NCBI GenBank assembly: GCA_028712665.1
Contig: JAQTRC010000006.1
Location: forward strand, 1 to 59,184
Direction: 5' to 3'
Origin: Desulfuromonadaceae bacterium
Lineage (GTDB): Bacteria; Desulfobacterota; Desulfuromonadia; Geobacterales; Pseudopelobacteraceae
DNA length: 59,184 nucleotides
Shown here: piece after piece, positions 35,816 through 45,190 of the stretch
Layout: every line of letters starts with the position of its first letter
Numbering within the stretch: the stretch's first letter is position 1
Notes under the pieces: model-generated
Told to the model about the DNA's origin: nothing
The model's database searches: none
What the model saw: the letters and a program-made list of their open reading frames with translations, nothing else
Position numbers and translations under genes: made by a program

Positions 35816-37037
35816 TAAGAACCCTCACAGGTTCGATTAAAAGCGCCCGGCGGAGCGGAGCCACACTGCCGGCAATGGCAACTATAAATGCCGATATGAT
35901 CGCAGTAGGAAAGAGCCAGAGCGGCGATGCAATTGTGGAGTTGAATACCGTGCGGCTGATCAGCTCTGAGAGTTGATCGCCGATCAGGAAGCCGATCACC
36001 CCTCCTGCAAGAGATATAAAAAGAGTTTCTCCGATAAAAATCGTACCGATCTGATAACGGTCGGCGCCGACCGCTTTCATCAGGGCAATTTCCGGGCTCC
36101 TCTCCGCCATGGAGGCCATCAGGCTGGTCGAAACTGCGGTCGCGGAGGCGCCCAGAGCCAGTACGGTGAGAAGAAGCATCACGCTGTTCAGTTTCTTCAG
36201 GAGCGCCCCTTCGGCGCTGGCAATCTGCCAAATCGGTTTGGCGCGACTCCCCCCCATCACCTCTTCGACATTCTTGGCCACTGAGGTAACATACGCGGTG
36301 CAGTACCACTTCTCGTATTCATCCCTGGTCATCGTGGCAGGATCCTTTTTGCCGAAATCATCCATCGGCACGGTCAACGCACTCACCAGCACCCTGGATA
36401 CTTTACCCTGCCGCTGCAGCAGTGACTGGACGGTAACCAGCGGAGCGAAAAGCTGCTCTTCTTCATAGCCGCCGGTGGTGACAACACCGACAATCCGGAA
36501 TTGCTGGATTCGTCCCCGAACGGCGCTCTTTACGTCACTGCCGGGAACAACATTCAGACGTTTCGCCAGCGCAGCTCCGACAATCGCCTCATCAGCATCT
36601 TCAGGCCATCGCCCTTTAACTTCCCACCAGGGTGCAATCCCCTTGATTCCTTGTGTGGAAATATCCTCTCCCGGCACCTCAAGCTGTTTCGCGAACCATG
36701 TTCCGGAAACAACCCCCCGTTCCTTCCGGCCCCCTGCTGAAAATTCGGCTATGCCAAACAGGTAAGGGGTAAACCCGGTGATATTATATTTCCAGAAAAC
36801 CGTCTTAATTTTAGGGAGATCTTCCTCACGCAAAAAACCGCCCCCCTGGGCGGCGGACGGTTCAAGTAGAATGTTTGCTCCATAGCTTCGGAGTTCCAAA
36901 GCCATCTTATGCGAAACCTCACCTGCAATGCCGAGAAAGGCCGTAGCTACGGCAGCGCCCATGGCAATGGAGAGGAACACCAGGAAAACCGCTTTGGGGC
37001 GTTTGAGGAAAGAGTTTTTTAAAATGCGGAAAAGCAC
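35808..37037 (-). CDS. FtsX/MacB-family ABC permease (first permease)
   Basis: A 409-residue membrane protein with the same fold as the next permease: N-terminal helix (about 15-35), an extracytoplasmic domain of about 240 residues, and three C-terminal helices. The coupling segment reads ERSPEIALMKAVGADRYQIG. It starts with GTG, eight bases after GGAG. The last residues VRVLKG and the stop are adjacent to or within a heptad array. It is the first gene of the five-gene iron-type operon; the 122 bases upstream carry no recognisable Fur box. Confidence 0.85.
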   Translation of the reverse strand: MLFRILKNSFLKRPKAVFLVFLSIAMGAAVATAFLGIAGEVSHKMALELRSYGANILLEPSAAQGGGFLREEDLPKIKTVFWKYNITGFTPYLFGIAEFSAGGRKERGVVSGTWFAKQLEVPGEDISTQGIKGIAPWWEVKGRWPEDADEAIVGAALAKRLNVVPGSDVKSAVRGRIQQFRIVGVVTTGGYEEEQLFAPLVTVQSLLQRQGKVSRVLVSALTVPMDDFGKKDPATMTRDEYEKWYCTAYVTSVAKNVEEVMGGSRAKPIWQIASAEGALLKKLNSVMLLLTVLALGASATAVSTSLMASMAERSPEIALMKAVGADRYQIGTIFIGETLFISLAGGVIGFLIGDQLSELISRTVFNSTIASPLWLFPTAIISAFIVAIAGSVAPLRRALLIEPVRVLKG

Positions 37038-37159
37038 AGAAATTTCTCCAGAATATGGCGAACAGGAAGGTGAGCCATTCTACATTTTTTTTGTAACTAC
37101 ACAAGAAAATGTTGGCGTTAACAAGAGGGGATGATTTGTCGGGCCCTCAACCTGAGTAG

Positions 37160-38902
37160 TTATTTTCTTTCAACCAGCAGGCTTTTCTGATGCAACGCTA
37201 TCTTTAAATTTTCATGCGCTTTTTCATCATTTGGATTCAGGCGTATCGCTTTTGAAAAAAGTACGATTGCATCATCAATGCCCCCCTGCTGCGCCAGAAC
37301 CACACCAAGGTTATTTAGATACTTCGTGTTGTCCGGCTCTATCCTGAGCGCCTCATCCAACTCACGGATTGCCTCGCTCATTTTACCTAAATTCCCCAGA
37401 ATAATTCCCAGCGTGAAATGTGCCTGTGCAAAACCGGGATCAAGAATTATCGCTTCTTTCAAATGTTTTATCCCCTCGGAACTGTTCCCCTGGGCATCAA
37501 GCAGAAATCCTAAATCAAAATGAACTATCGGTTCACGCGGTTCAATTTGGATAGATTTCATATATTCGGCAATTGCCAACTCCGGTTTTTTCTGCTGTTC
37601 ATAAACTAGTCCCAGAGAGTAATGGGCAAAATAGTTTTTCTCAGTGACCTCCAGGGCGTGGCTGAAAAGGGTGAAGTTGTCTCGCCAGTAACCAAGCTGG
37701 AACCATGTTGCAGCTGATAGCAGAATGACAATCCCGACCGCCGCCAACGCGCTGAATTTCCTGATTGCCGGGAGTTTTGAACAGAGTTCGGTTCCACCCC
37801 AGCTCACCATAATGAACAGGCCGATGAAAGGGATGTAGGTATAGCGATCAGCAAAAGCCTGTCTGCCAACCTGAATTATGCCTATTACCGGCATCAATGT
37901 GATCAGATACCAGAACCAGCCCGCCGCCAGATATCTGTATTTGCTGCCGTATTTAATTGCCATGATTGTAATTGCAGAGAGAATTGCTGCGGCAGCCACT
38001 GCTTTCCATAGCGGCACCTGTACCAGCGGATAAATAATTGCGAGATCGAACGGGAAAAGCATCTTTTTGAGATAGACAACGAGAGCCAGGAGTGCATTGG
38101 AACAGCGGTCAAGAAGAGGTACATTCGTGAAATTTGATATATTGGTTTTCTGTGCGAACAGAGTAAGTATTGAGGAGATTGCCGCAAGCAGTACAAAAGG
38201 TATTTTTTCGATTAGCAGAAATCTGAGACTATAACCGTCTTCGACCCGCTTATTGACGGTCTCATCCGGTCCAATTTTTGAAAAAAGTCTTAATCGCAAA
38301 CGATCAAACGGCCAATAATCGAGGAGCAACAAAATAATCGGAACTGTTACAAGCATCGGCTTGGCCATCAACCCAAGCGCAAAAGCGGTCAGTGAAAGCA
38401 GGTACAAACTCCGCTTTGTCTGCTTCAGATAACCGCTGTAAAAAAAGAGGGTCAGTATCAGGAAAAGGGTGCTGAGGACATCTTTGCGTTCCGCAATCCA
38501 GACTACAGACTCCACATGGAGAGGGTGCAGCGCGAAGCAGGCAGCCACAAACGCGCTTCTCCAGACAGCCCCGGTCATTGACCTGAGCAGAAGGAATAAC
38601 AGCGAGGCATTCACTCCGTGGAGTAGAGCATTGACCAGGTGAAATCCTCGCGGATTCAGGCCGAAAAGCTGACTGTCGAGCATCAGAGAAAGCCAGGTGA
38701 GGGGATGCCAGTTACCTGCATGGAATGCGGTAAAGGTCCATCTAATGTTGTCAATGGTTAGGCCCGACGTTATATGGGCATTATTAGTTACATAGTCCCC
38801 GTCATCAATAATGCAAAAAGGGAAAGACGCCCCCCTTGAGTAAATTACCAGCGTAATTACAAATAGGGCAGACATTATTGTCAACGGATAGTGTGATTTC
38901 AC
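37160..38902 (-). CDS. TMTC-like polytopic membrane protein with TPR repeats (second copy)
   Basis: A 580-residue homologue of the product at 29378-31003. Shared membrane-domain segments include DDGDYVTNN, FHAGNWHPLTWLSLMLD, HPLHVESVVWIAERKDVLS and GRQAFADRYTYIPFIGL. Five tetratricopeptide repeats occupy about residues 410-575. Expected role: O-glycosylation-like transfer or related modification of exported proteins at the periplasmic face, inferred from the TMTC/DUF1736 family. The GTG start has AAGG seven bases upstream. It is the last gene of the second glycan cluster, 122 bases before the iron-type operon. Confidence 0.75.
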   Translation of the reverse strand: MKSHYPLTIMSALFVITLVIYSRGASFPFCIIDDGDYVTNNAHITSGLTIDNIRWTFTAFHAGNWHPLTWLSLMLDSQLFGLNPRGFHLVNALLHGVNASLLFLLLRSMTGAVWRSAFVAACFALHPLHVESVVWIAERKDVLSTLFLILTLFFYSGYLKQTKRSLYLLSLTAFALGLMAKPMLVTVPIILLLLDYWPFDRLRLRLFSKIGPDETVNKRVEDGYSLRFLLIEKIPFVLLAAISSILTLFAQKTNISNFTNVPLLDRCSNALLALVVYLKKMLFPFDLAIIYPLVQVPLWKAVAAAAILSAITIMAIKYGSKYRYLAAGWFWYLITLMPVIGIIQVGRQAFADRYTYIPFIGLFIMVSWGGTELCSKLPAIRKFSALAAVGIVILLSAATWFQLGYWRDNFTLFSHALEVTEKNYFAHYSLGLVYEQQKKPELAIAEYMKSIQIEPREPIVHFDLGFLLDAQGNSSEGIKHLKEAIILDPGFAQAHFTLGIILGNLGKMSEAIRELDEALRIEPDNTKYLNNLGVVLAQQGGIDDAIVLFSKAIRLNPNDEKAHENLKIALHQKSLLVERK

Positions 38903-38971
38903 TGCATACCTTTTTATCCGGAGATAGGCTGAGCAAAGCTGTTCGGAAGCCTTGCTGATTAACTTTTGCTG

Positions 38972-40129
38972 TCAGTTAATGCCGGTTTCCGGCTTAACCG
39001 GCATTTTTGTCCGGGGATTGACGTCAGCCATCCCAACTGCCATTTTAAACATGAATGACTGATTGGGCTGCAGAAGCAGCTTGCCCCATAACAGGGCAAT
39101 GACACGATTGGTGTGGCTGGCAAGTGGAGTTTTGGCTTCCGGCTCGCCAACCTTTGCAAAGTCATTTGAGAAAAAAGCATAATCCGGGTGGTTTTCGTGC
39201 TGCCATTCGATGAAGTTTGCTTTATTTGTATAGACATGTTTTTCACCGGCAAGAATATTCCCGTAATCATAGATGCCAGCATGGTCATAATGCGAGGTAT
39301 CTACCGGCATTTCTGTTGTAACGAGGCGATCTTTGAGCCATCCGATATCGCCTGCTGACGTCCCGAAATTTCCTACCCACGGCTCATCTCCATACAAATA
39401 TGAAAATGCCGTACTGGTTTTACCAACATTGATAATCTTGGTGAGCAATGTAACATATGTGTTTCCGACTTCATAAAACAAGGTGCGCTCAACGGTAATC
39501 GGAACATTATTGATTACTGCCTGATGCCTGCTAAAAAGGGTCAAATCTTTTGGTGAGTTTTCCTGCACCCTGCTGTCAATATACTTCCAGTTCTCCGGGG
39601 AGATCAATCTGCTTGACTCGTCAATAATACCTTCATTAGCGTTGCACCAAATGTGATAGTAGCGAGTGCCATCAAAGTACGCCATGCCGGTTTCATTTCT
39701 GTCAAAATAATTGGCGTCAGGGTCGATTGGTGGCAAATTACCCCCCAGTATAAGACCTGAAGGTTTTTTATCAGCGCTGTCTTTGAAGCGGCTCAGACAG
39801 ATCAAAAATTTTCTGCCATCCGGATAGCTTGTTTTGATAAAGCCACGACCAGTTGCTGAATTCCATTCATAATTCATGCATGGGGAGTCCGAAGCTGAAC
39901 AGGCTCCATTTGAAACCACTCGCTTGAAATTTGAAAGCGCATAACCGGTTATAAACCTTTCGATGTCCTCGGGAAACAGGTCATCGGTAATTTCCAGCCA
40001 GGCACCATGTTGCCCTTTGAGCAGAAACACCCCTTCATAGTCACCACAAAAATCAAAGTTGACCTTTAATAGTATTGAGGAGACAACCGACAATACCGCG
40101 GCAGCAAGGAAATATTTTTTTGTGCTCAT
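38972..40129 (-). CDS. Exported protein of unknown family (first of a paralogue pair)
   Basis: A 385-residue protein with an N-terminal hydrophobic anchor or signal (about 7-23). The mature part is predicted beta-rich. Conserved blocks shared with the product at 41963-43144 include ITDDLFPED, RGFIKTSYPDGRKFLICLSRF, MAYFDGTRYYHIWCNANEG, YLYGDEPWVGNFG and NFIEWQHENHPDYAFFSND. The tryptophan and cysteine in HIWCN are invariant between the two. I do not recognise the family. The GGAG site precedes the ATG. A periplasmic or surface role linked to the adjacent GT39 enzyme is a positional inference. Confidence 0.6.
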   Translation of the reverse strand: MSTKKYFLAAAVLSVVSSILLKVNFDFCGDYEGVFLLKGQHGAWLEITDDLFPEDIERFITGYALSNFKRVVSNGACSASDSPCMNYEWNSATGRGFIKTSYPDGRKFLICLSRFKDSADKKPSGLILGGNLPPIDPDANYFDRNETGMAYFDGTRYYHIWCNANEGIIDESSRLISPENWKYIDSRVQENSPKDLTLFSRHQAVINNVPITVERTLFYEVGNTYVTLLTKIINVGKTSTAFSYLYGDEPWVGNFGTSAGDIGWLKDRLVTTEMPVDTSHYDHAGIYDYGNILAGEKHVYTNKANFIEWQHENHPDYAFFSNDFAKVGEPEAKTPLASHTNRVIALLWGKLLLQPNQSFMFKMAVGMADVNPRTKMPVKPETGIN

Positions 40130-40278
40130 AAACTCCAGCTCAATCCGTGCGATAAATAGTCGTTCTCAAAAAATACTATTTCACGCAAGGTCATTTATAA
40201 CAGGTGCTCCGGCATCTAGAAAATGGTGGCGGATTTGGTTACAGCAGCAAATGTTGCTTGAGCTTTTCATTGGCTCAA

Positions 40279-41898
40279 TTAATAACCGCTCTTCCTTTTA
40301 AAGACGGTCACAAAAGTTTCTGAAACCGGAGTATATCCTGAAGTTTTCTCACCCCAAATATAGCGGGTCGTGACTGGATCGATAATATCTATCATCCCCA
40401 CCAGATCATACAGATTGGCGACGTAACGCTCTCCCCACTCTAGAACAAGCCGGATGGAAGATTTTTGCACCATCCAGGACGCTGCCACATTGACAACAAC
40501 AATGAACTTCGGTCGTGCCGCCTCAATTTCACGGATCATCTGCGTCTGCATACCAGAAGCGTACTTCTGATTTTCCATCAACCCGTACATGTAGAGATGG
40601 CCGGTTGCCGAAACTCTGTCGGCATAGAAATAAATCTCCGGCTCGGAACCGAGGACGGCAACCGGTTCACCCGGTTCGGAATTGTTTTTAATGTAGTTTG
40701 CAATCTCCAGAGCTTCCGGAAAAGGGTTCGCGCCATATGTGGTCCGGCTCACCTCGAGCGGGGTGTATCTGAATAGGTTATCTTTTTCAAGCCAGAGATT
40801 ATATGTGATCGCCACAATCAGCAGAAAAGGGGGAATGAATGGAGTAAATCCTGGCGATTTGCCGGGGAAAAAATGCCCGGTCGAACTTATACCGGCGCCT
40901 GCCATAATCGCCACTGCCGGAAGAAGTTGAACAAAGTAATGCGACCGGAATATCAATCCGGGGCAGATGGAAAGGAACGAGAATAGGAGAAAACCGATCA
41001 GGAAAAGCCTGTCACTGCAACATCTCTGTTTTATGAAGAGCAAAACGGTGCCGAATCCGGCAAAAAGCCATAACGGGAACTGTAGTTTTGCAATTATTCC
41101 CAAAGAATCTGTTAAATTGTTCCAGCCTAGAGCAAGCGGGGGAGTTGATGCGTATTCACTTGCATACTGTACGGTCCAGAACCAGAAATTGGCAAAATTT
41201 CGCGCCTTGAGCATCCAGAGAGCAATCAGGGAGTAGGGAATGATAATGCCGAGAAGGAAGAGGGCGCTTCCTGCCAAGCGGTTTTTATTGTCCAAGTCAG
41301 GATTTTTGCAAACAGTCCAAGCATAATACAACAGGGCGAAAATCAGCAGCAGCGCGGCATGTTGCTTCATAGTGACGGCAAGGCCGAAACATAACCCGCT
41401 GATAAGGAGATGTAACATTCGCCGATTCTCAAGTGAGCGGAGCAATAGCAGAAAGCCTGCCAGGGCAAACAGCGCTACAAAGTGGCTCGCATGGGCAAAA
41501 ACGCCGTTCACTGAACTACTGAGGGATAGCACTGCGTAGCTGACGGAGGAATAAATGGCGGTATTAGTGTCAAAAAACCGTTTCGCAAGGAGGTAAACCA
41601 GGTAGATGGATATGACGTTGACGATCAATAATCCGAGATGAATTCCGAAAAGGGTCTGGCCAAACAGAGAGATGAAGAGAGCATACATAATGCTAGCTCC
41701 GGGTAGTTTCATCGTGTAAGCATTGGTAAACGGAGGAACTCCTTTCAGCAGGAGTTGCCCCATATAAGCAAACTCCCCTTCGTCCCGTTCCAGAGGTACG
41801 GTTAGCAACCGGATGCGAACATAAGCGACAACTGCAAGAGCCAGGGCTGCGATAATGTACTGCAAGTATTTAGTCGGAACGTCTGATTCCCTTATCAT
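40279..41898 (-). CDS. GT39/ArnT-like membrane glycosyltransferase
   Basis: A 539-residue GT-C protein with about twelve hydrophobic helices. The first periplasmic loop has LERDEGEFAYMGQLLLKG, the acidic pair typical of ArnT/PMT catalytic sites, then NAYTMKLPGASIMYALF. A soluble C-terminal domain of about 140 residues follows. It would transfer a sugar from a polyprenyl-phosphate donor. The gene lies between two paralogous exported-protein genes, which suggests that one or both are acceptors or partners. A TTG at 41907 is an alternative start. Confidence 0.82.
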   Translation of the reverse strand: MIRESDVPTKYLQYIIAALALAVVAYVRIRLLTVPLERDEGEFAYMGQLLLKGVPPFTNAYTMKLPGASIMYALFISLFGQTLFGIHLGLLIVNVISIYLVYLLAKRFFDTNTAIYSSVSYAVLSLSSSVNGVFAHASHFVALFALAGFLLLLRSLENRRMLHLLISGLCFGLAVTMKQHAALLLIFALLYYAWTVCKNPDLDNKNRLAGSALFLLGIIIPYSLIALWMLKARNFANFWFWTVQYASEYASTPPLALGWNNLTDSLGIIAKLQFPLWLFAGFGTVLLFIKQRCCSDRLFLIGFLLFSFLSICPGLIFRSHYFVQLLPAVAIMAGAGISSTGHFFPGKSPGFTPFIPPFLLIVAITYNLWLEKDNLFRYTPLEVSRTTYGANPFPEALEIANYIKNNSEPGEPVAVLGSEPEIYFYADRVSATGHLYMYGLMENQKYASGMQTQMIREIEAARPKFIVVVNVAASWMVQKSSIRLVLEWGERYVANLYDLVGMIDIIDPVTTRYIWGEKTSGYTPVSETFVTVFKRKSGY

Positions 41899-41962
41899 AA
41901 CACCCAATTTCGTGAGAATTTCTTGCGGTCACACCGCCCCGGATATTGGTTTGGAAATAATA

Positions 41963-43144
41963 TCAATTAAGATTGGTAAACGGTTTTTCAGGAAACTGCG
42001 AAACAGGATTGCTGCCGGCCATTCCAATTGCAAGTGTAAATGAGAACGACTCCGCGGGTTCGAGCTCCCTGGCCCATTCAAGACCTATAAAACGGTTGTC
42101 AGGATTAGCGAGCGGATTGTTTGGCCCGAAGCCGGTCCCCCCTTCCCTGTTTGCAAAATATCCCACTTGAGGACGACTCTCCCTGTCCCACTCGATAAAA
42201 TTTGCCACCCCTGTATACTCCCCATGTTTCTCGCCGGCCAGAGGATTGCCGTAGTCGAACATGCCGGCAAACGTGTTGGTCCAAGTGTCGAAGTGGCTCT
42301 CCGTATTTACGAGCCCTCCGTTGAGCCAGCCCACATTCCCTTTTGAGCTTCCGTAGTTGCCCAGAAAAGGTTCATCCCCATACAGATATATGAATCTTGC
42401 CGGCTTGTCGCCTCTGTTGGTGATTTCAGTGACAAGAGTGAAGTATGAGTCGCCGGCGTTGTAAAACAGATATTTGTCGATTTCATACGGAGTCCCGTTG
42501 ATTAACGCTCTATGGCTGCTGCTGAGGGTCAAATTCTTGCCGCTGTTTTCCAATACCTTGCTCTCAATAAACTCCCACTCTGTGGGATGACTTATGGGGG
42601 TGTTGTCCAAGTCCGATGCCATGCCTTCATTGACATTGCACCAGATATGGTAATAACGGTTGCCGTTAAAAAAAGCCATCCCGGTTTGATCAGCGTTATT
42701 GATATTGTAATCCGGATCGCCCGGAGGCAGACCGCCACCGACAAAAAGACCTTTTGCCGCGATCCCTTTGTGACCTTGAAAACGCCCCAGACAAATCAGA
42801 AGCTTCCTGCCATCCGGATATAAATTTTTGATAAATCCCCTGCCGGTACTTTCATTCCAGTCAAAGTTAATGCAAGAATCGCTGCCGGCAATGCATTGGG
42901 TTGCAGAAACGACCCTCTTGAACCAGGTCAGGGGAGTTCCGTATATCAATCTTGGAGCCTCTTCCGGAAACAGGTCGTCTGTAAGCTCAAACCAGTATCC
43001 CGCCTCACCCTCCAACAAAAAGAATCCTTCACGATCTCCGGTACTGTTGAAATTTATCTTACTGGATGAAAAAGCTCCCGCCAAACAGACAACCGCCAGT
43101 ATTACCGCTATGCTGTTGCAATATTTTTTTAAATAGGATTTCAA
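41963..43144 (-). CDS. Exported protein of unknown family (second of a paralogue pair)
   Basis: A 393-residue homologue of the product at 38972-40129, with the same N-terminal hydrophobic segment and block order: LTDDLFPEEAPRLI, RGFIKNLYPDGRKLLICLGRF, MAFFNGNRYYHIWCNVNEG, YLYGDEPFLGNYGSS and NFIEWDRESRPQVGYFAN. The TTG start follows AAAGGA by about eight bases. About 65 bases separate it from the GT39 gene. The region upstream (43145-43432) has no supported ORF. Function unknown. Confidence 0.6.
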   Translation of the reverse strand: MKSYLKKYCNSIAVILAVVCLAGAFSSSKINFNSTGDREGFFLLEGEAGYWFELTDDLFPEEAPRLIYGTPLTWFKRVVSATQCIAGSDSCINFDWNESTGRGFIKNLYPDGRKLLICLGRFQGHKGIAAKGLFVGGGLPPGDPDYNINNADQTGMAFFNGNRYYHIWCNVNEGMASDLDNTPISHPTEWEFIESKVLENSGKNLTLSSSHRALINGTPYEIDKYLFYNAGDSYFTLVTEITNRGDKPARFIYLYGDEPFLGNYGSSKGNVGWLNGGLVNTESHFDTWTNTFAGMFDYGNPLAGEKHGEYTGVANFIEWDRESRPQVGYFANREGGTGFGPNNPLANPDNRFIGLEWARELEPAESFSFTLAIGMAGSNPVSQFPEKPFTNLN

Positions 43145-43432
43145 TCTCTTGTTCCTTTGATCCAGTATCGTTCAATACAGATGTTTTCAGAATTCCCTTT
43201 TTACCCGGCATAGTCAAGTTGAAACCGTATTTACCGACCGCATGATTTCCCCCTGTTTGTATTCGGTACGCCCGGATTTTATTATCGCCTGGAACCGGGG
43301 GGACGGACTGTTTACTCGCCATAAAACCCGCATTGTCAAAAAAACCTTGAAATCCTGACGGGTAAGACCGATCCATCCCGGGAATATTCGTCTGTACCTA
43401 TTCAAATTTATTGATTTAACGCGCGAAGGTAA

Positions 43433-44959
43433 TTATTTCCGTATCTTTTGATAAATAACTACCGGCTCTTCGTTCTGAACTGTTCTGTACAGATGTTCTC
43501 CGGGAGATTCCCTGTTTTCGAATGGAATGTCAGGAGAGTTAATCCGTATGCCCCTATAATTATTCGGATCTATATTCTGTTCAAGATACTGCCGGACTTT
43601 ATCGTCTTTTTCACAGATCACATACTTCCTGATGATTATCCACTCCGCATTGCGGGCGGGTGACAGATCTTCGCCGGTCAGCCCGCCGACGACCCGTAGG
43701 GGTGTATAGAACTTGAGAGGCAGATCCCCATAGGTGATGGCGACAATGTCACCCGTTTTTGCGTTGCTATTCAAATAACTTACGATCCCTTCGACAGGAC
43801 CGTTATATGTATGTGTCAACTCGTACCAGTACTCTTTTAACGGATTAGAGAACAACAAAAAAGCCACAATCAGAGCGCCGATGATGAGCGACCTCTTCAG
43901 AACCGTTTCGACAACAAGCGCCAGAAGAATACAGAACAGCGGAATCAGCGGAGAGAGATACCGGAAGAACGGAGCCGGACTTGCAATCGATAGTACGGCC
44001 AGAGAGCTGATTATAAAGAGGGTTAGCAGGACAACCAGCCCTTCATTGGTCTTGTCCAATGGAATAAAGCGCTTCAGGGTGCGGTATCCGGTAATCCAGA
44101 GGATAATGACCGGTATAAGAATGAGCAGCGGAACTACATATTGAAATAGCTGTACGATATAGTCAAAGGCAAACCTGAAGAACTGACTCCCTGTATGGAT
44201 GGTTTGATATGCGCTGCTGTAGGATATGCCGCCATACCAGATAATGCCGGGGATATTCAGTATGCCGGCAATTGCATATACAAGAGCAATCTTCTTTATG
44301 CGCGCCCGATGGTATATGAAGGCATGAATCATCATTGTCAGACAGAGCGGCGCACAGTAGATGTAATGGGTATTGAAGAGCAGGACTAGGGCGGTTACAG
44401 CGATGGATGCGCCGAATCTCTTCTCAGAAATTATGCGGGAATAGCCGTAAAGAGCCAGGAGAGAGAAGAAGGCTGTTATGCTGTAGTACCTGCACTGCCT
44501 CGATAGAAGCAGGAAGGGGATAGAGGCAGTGAGAAGCAGCGCCGAAATGAGGGCGAGACGCCGATTCTGCCAGAGTGTCCGGACAAAGAAGTACACTAGG
44601 ACGACGGTTGCAATGCCAAACAGGGCAAATGGAAGGCGGGCGGTTAATGTTGATATCTGAACATAAAAAAAGATCGCAAGGAGATAAAACGGAAACCAGG
44701 GGTGCCACCTCCAAACCAGGTTTTTCCCGTATTCCGCGCCAAGTTCCTGGGAAAAGGAATTCAGCCCATCGTAGCCTAGCGGTATTCCTCCGTGAAGGAT
44801 TGTCTTGGCTATCAGTGCAGTTTGAGCTTCGTCCTGCCAGAGATGGCCATTTCCGAGGTTGGCAAGGAATAGAAAGATAGTTCCGGCAAATAACAAGAGC
44901 TCACACAGCATCCCGCGATCGCTCCGCTCTCGTGCCAGTATGTTATGTATCCATGCCAT
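43433..44959 (-). CDS. GT39/ArnT-like membrane glycosyltransferase
   Basis: A 508-residue GT-C membrane protein. The first loop carries HLWQDEAQTALIAKTILHGG with the acidic pair, then NLVWRWHPWFPFYLLAIFF. About eleven helices follow and a soluble C-terminal region contains AITYGDLPLKFYTPLRVVGG. GGGGA precedes the ATG by about eight bases. Its upstream gap to 45190 contains an imperfect inverted repeat. It differs from the GT39 gene at 40279 and shares only the general fold. Confidence 0.82.
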   Translation of the reverse strand: MAWIHNILARERSDRGMLCELLLFAGTIFLFLANLGNGHLWQDEAQTALIAKTILHGGIPLGYDGLNSFSQELGAEYGKNLVWRWHPWFPFYLLAIFFYVQISTLTARLPFALFGIATVVLVYFFVRTLWQNRRLALISALLLTASIPFLLLSRQCRYYSITAFFSLLALYGYSRIISEKRFGASIAVTALVLLFNTHYIYCAPLCLTMMIHAFIYHRARIKKIALVYAIAGILNIPGIIWYGGISYSSAYQTIHTGSQFFRFAFDYIVQLFQYVVPLLILIPVIILWITGYRTLKRFIPLDKTNEGLVVLLTLFIISSLAVLSIASPAPFFRYLSPLIPLFCILLALVVETVLKRSLIIGALIVAFLLFSNPLKEYWYELTHTYNGPVEGIVSYLNSNAKTGDIVAITYGDLPLKFYTPLRVVGGLTGEDLSPARNAEWIIIRKYVICEKDDKVRQYLEQNIDPNNYRGIRINSPDIPFENRESPGEHLYRTVQNEEPVVIYQKIRK

Positions 44960-45045
44960 AGACCATTCCCCTGCTCAATATTGTGAACCTCTCTTACATA
45001 AAATCCTGATTAGAACCAATCTACCGCTATGACGGCTAAATAAAT

Positions 45046-45152
45046 CCCCCCTCCCTTGACGGGAGGGGGTTAGGGGGTGGGTGAAGCTGCAACATGCTGA
45101 TTTCATAGCAACCTCCCCCCCACCCTAACCCTCCCCTGCGAGGGGGGAGGGG
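45046..45152. repeat. Large imperfect inverted repeat, MITE/REP-like
   Basis: Two G/C-rich arms of about 40 bases, 45046-45086 and 45110-45152, are inverted around a spacer of 23 bases. Each arm has its own small palindrome, for example CCCCTCCC TTGAC GGGAGGGG on the left. The core GGGTTAGGGGGTGGG appears on the left and its near complement on the right. It lies between co-directional glycan genes and has no coding potential. Confidence 0.75.
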
Positions 45153-45190
45153 ACTTTCTGGAGTTTTGCAAAAGCCTATAAGGAAGTTCT

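Noticed and set aside
43059-43376. Minus-strand ORF of 105 codons upstream of the exported paralogue
   Set aside because: It overlaps the start of that gene in another frame, has no ribosome site and no recognised family.
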